A stretch of DNA of 64,000 bases, taken from contig JANCIK010000008.1 in the NCBI GenBank assembly GCA_028532985.1, positions 2,790,001-2,854,000 on the forward strand. Direction: 5' to 3'. Origin of the DNA: Stropharia rugosoannulata. Its lineage: Eukaryota; Basidiomycota; Agaricomycetes; Agaricales; Strophariaceae. Below, piece after piece: positions 62,596 to 64,000 of this stretch (position 1 is its first letter; every line of letters begins with the position of its first letter). A program made the position numbers and the translations under genes. The notes under the pieces were generated by a model. It did not search any database. It saw only the letters and a program-made list of their open reading frames with translations, and was not told the DNA's origin.

Positions 62596-64000
62596 ATGCA
62601 GCCCAGCGCTGTGCGCCCGAACGCCACCCTCGGTAGCCTCCAGCTGCGTGCGCCACTGCTAGACTCTCTGGAGACGATCAAGAAGGAGTACGACACGCTG
62701 CATGCCGAGTTGAATGGTGTGCGTAGCGAGCGTGACGAGCTCGAAGTCAAACGTTAGTGCTCTCCTTCCGTTTTCTCCTCCGCCACCTCAGCCGTCCTTT
62801 GCAGTCGCGGCACAAGTAGCCGAGCTCAACTCGGTCCGAACCGCCCTCTGCGACCTCGAATTGCAAAATCGCCGGCTCCGCCTCCAGTATCAGGAGCTGC
62901 AATCCGGCCCCTCGCAGTACCCCCCTGCCCTCCCGCAGAGGGGCCCTGAGTCCATGCCGCACAGAGTCCACCATCCCCCCGCCGAGTCAAGCGCATTCGC
63001 GTCACATCCAGATCCCCATGCCCGGTCCGATCAGCACAGCACCGAACGGCCTCCGTCGCTGGCCCCGTCACTGAGTCGCGTATCCTTGGGGCGCGCAGAG
63101 TATACTGCGCCGCCTCGGATGGCCGAGAGTGACTCGGATCGCGCGAAAGAGCGCTTGGCCGACTGGCGTGAACCGAAAAGGACGAAGCTAAGGAGAGATG
63201 CATCGGGTATGTCGATATGTCTTGACTGTTCCTTTTACTGACTACTCTCCTTTGATGCTCCGACAGATGCAGATTACGCACCATCACCGATAGGGCCGCC
63301 CGTCGCAGGGCCTTCCACATACAGCCGGCCCCTGTCGCCCCTCGCCCCCCGTGGAAACTGGTCCAGCTCTCCAAAGGGCGTAGAAGCATTCACAAAGCGC
63401 AAGAAAATCCTCTCGCATGATGAGCTCACGCTCAACACTGTTCCGCCGGACTGCAAGAAAGAAGGCGTTGATTGGCATGTGCTTTATAATCCAACGATCA
63501 AAAAGGCACTTGACGTCAATCTGGTCCATGCCTTTGTACACCCAACGTCAGTCTCCTAGGCGCTCTGTCGTAATTATATCTTATTTGCGTTTAGGATTGT
63601 ATGTTGTGTACAGTTCTCACCCGATGGGCGTGTTCTAGCCACGGGCTGTGACCGCATAACGCAACTGTTTGATGTTAATTCGGGAACAAGAATTTGGTGC
63701 GTATTTGGTATTTTTCCTTTATAGAGTCTACATACCGGCTAACATCATTGCTGCTGCCAGTGTTCTTGAGGATCTCAATGTCCCCAAGAAAGGCGACCAT
63801 TACATCAGGAGCATCAAGTTCAGCCCAGACGGCAAATTGCTTGCAACAGGAGCAGAAGACTACAAACTGCGGGTGAGTCTCTGAATATGTGTTTGTCTTT
63901 GAGAAAATAACATCTCCCCTCCCGAAGATATGGGATATCGCGACGCGCAAAATTCTGCATACCCTTGAAGGGCACACAGAAGAGATCTACTCGGTCGATT
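62596..64000 (+). CDS. TUP1: Tup1 general transcriptional corepressor (N-terminal part, cut by window end)
   Basis: Exons 62596-62752, 62805-63206, 63267-63546, 63595-63696, 63761-63872 and 63928 onwards keep one frame to the window end. Tup1 with Cyc8/Ssn6 is recruited by DNA-binding repressors, for example in glucose repression. The N-terminal helical tetramerisation region is visible ([20 protein letters not shown], then [20 protein letters not shown]), followed by a Pro/Ser-rich linker. Next come the family block [20 protein letters not shown] and [11 protein letters not shown], and the start of the WD40 propeller: [19 protein letters not shown], then [20 protein letters not shown] and [20 protein letters not shown]. 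Acceptor 63760 for exon 5 was chosen because earlier AGs introduce a stop. The upstream gap of 5.4 kb is large. Confidence 0.95.

Overview
This window looks like a nuclear chromosome segment of a filamentous basidiomycete, most likely an Agaricomycete. The basis is gene structure and content: very intron-dense genes with mostly 50-60 bp GT-AG introns, tiny exons, and protein families typical of that group (an F-box protein with a beta-propeller-like body, a CPAF-type S41 peptidase, a single-pass mucin-like membrane protein, Tup1, GPI8, a Rud3 golgin). The models below were spliced by eye. For nine of them the exon lengths sum exactly to a multiple of three with a terminal stop; the SDR lacks its last exon, and the ABC and TUP1 genes run off the window.

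Layout. 1-505: 3' end of an ABC transporter (ABCC type) whose Walker B glutamate position carries a stop. 1082-2487 (+): single-pass membrane protein. 2861-5135 (-): malic enzyme in 12 exons, convergent with it. 5136-15271: a long stretch without a gene I can support, with at most a P450-like first exon near 8.1 kb. About 12-30.6 kb: a GC-rich island crowded with microsatellites and short minisatellites. It holds two sugar or polyol oxidoreductase genes transcribed away from each other: a short-chain dehydrogenase (-) with an unusually large 4.76 kb intron, and a zinc-dependent sorbitol/xylitol-type dehydrogenase (+). 30.6-41.4 kb: another block without genes, containing a likely non-autonomous mobile-element relic at 31.0-32.5 kb.

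41469-57168: a normal gene-rich block. It contains an S41 peptidase (-), a tRNA dihydrouridine synthase (+), an F-box protein (-), a Rud3-like golgin (+), a SAP30BP/HCNGP-like protein (-) and the GPI-anchor transamidase catalytic subunit GPI8 (+). The last four form two head-to-head pairs; GPI8 and the SAP30BP-like gene have only 63 bp between start codons. 57169-62595: a gene-free stretch with a candidate inverted-repeat element. 62596-64000 (+): N-terminal half of the TUP1 corepressor, cut by the window edge.

Functionally the gene-rich parts are mostly housekeeping (central carbon metabolism, tRNA modification, Golgi tethering, GPI anchoring, general repression). The two island dehydrogenases could act in one polyol or sugar-acid route, but only their proximity and families suggest that. 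I found no CRISPR, rRNA, convincing tRNA or viral genes.
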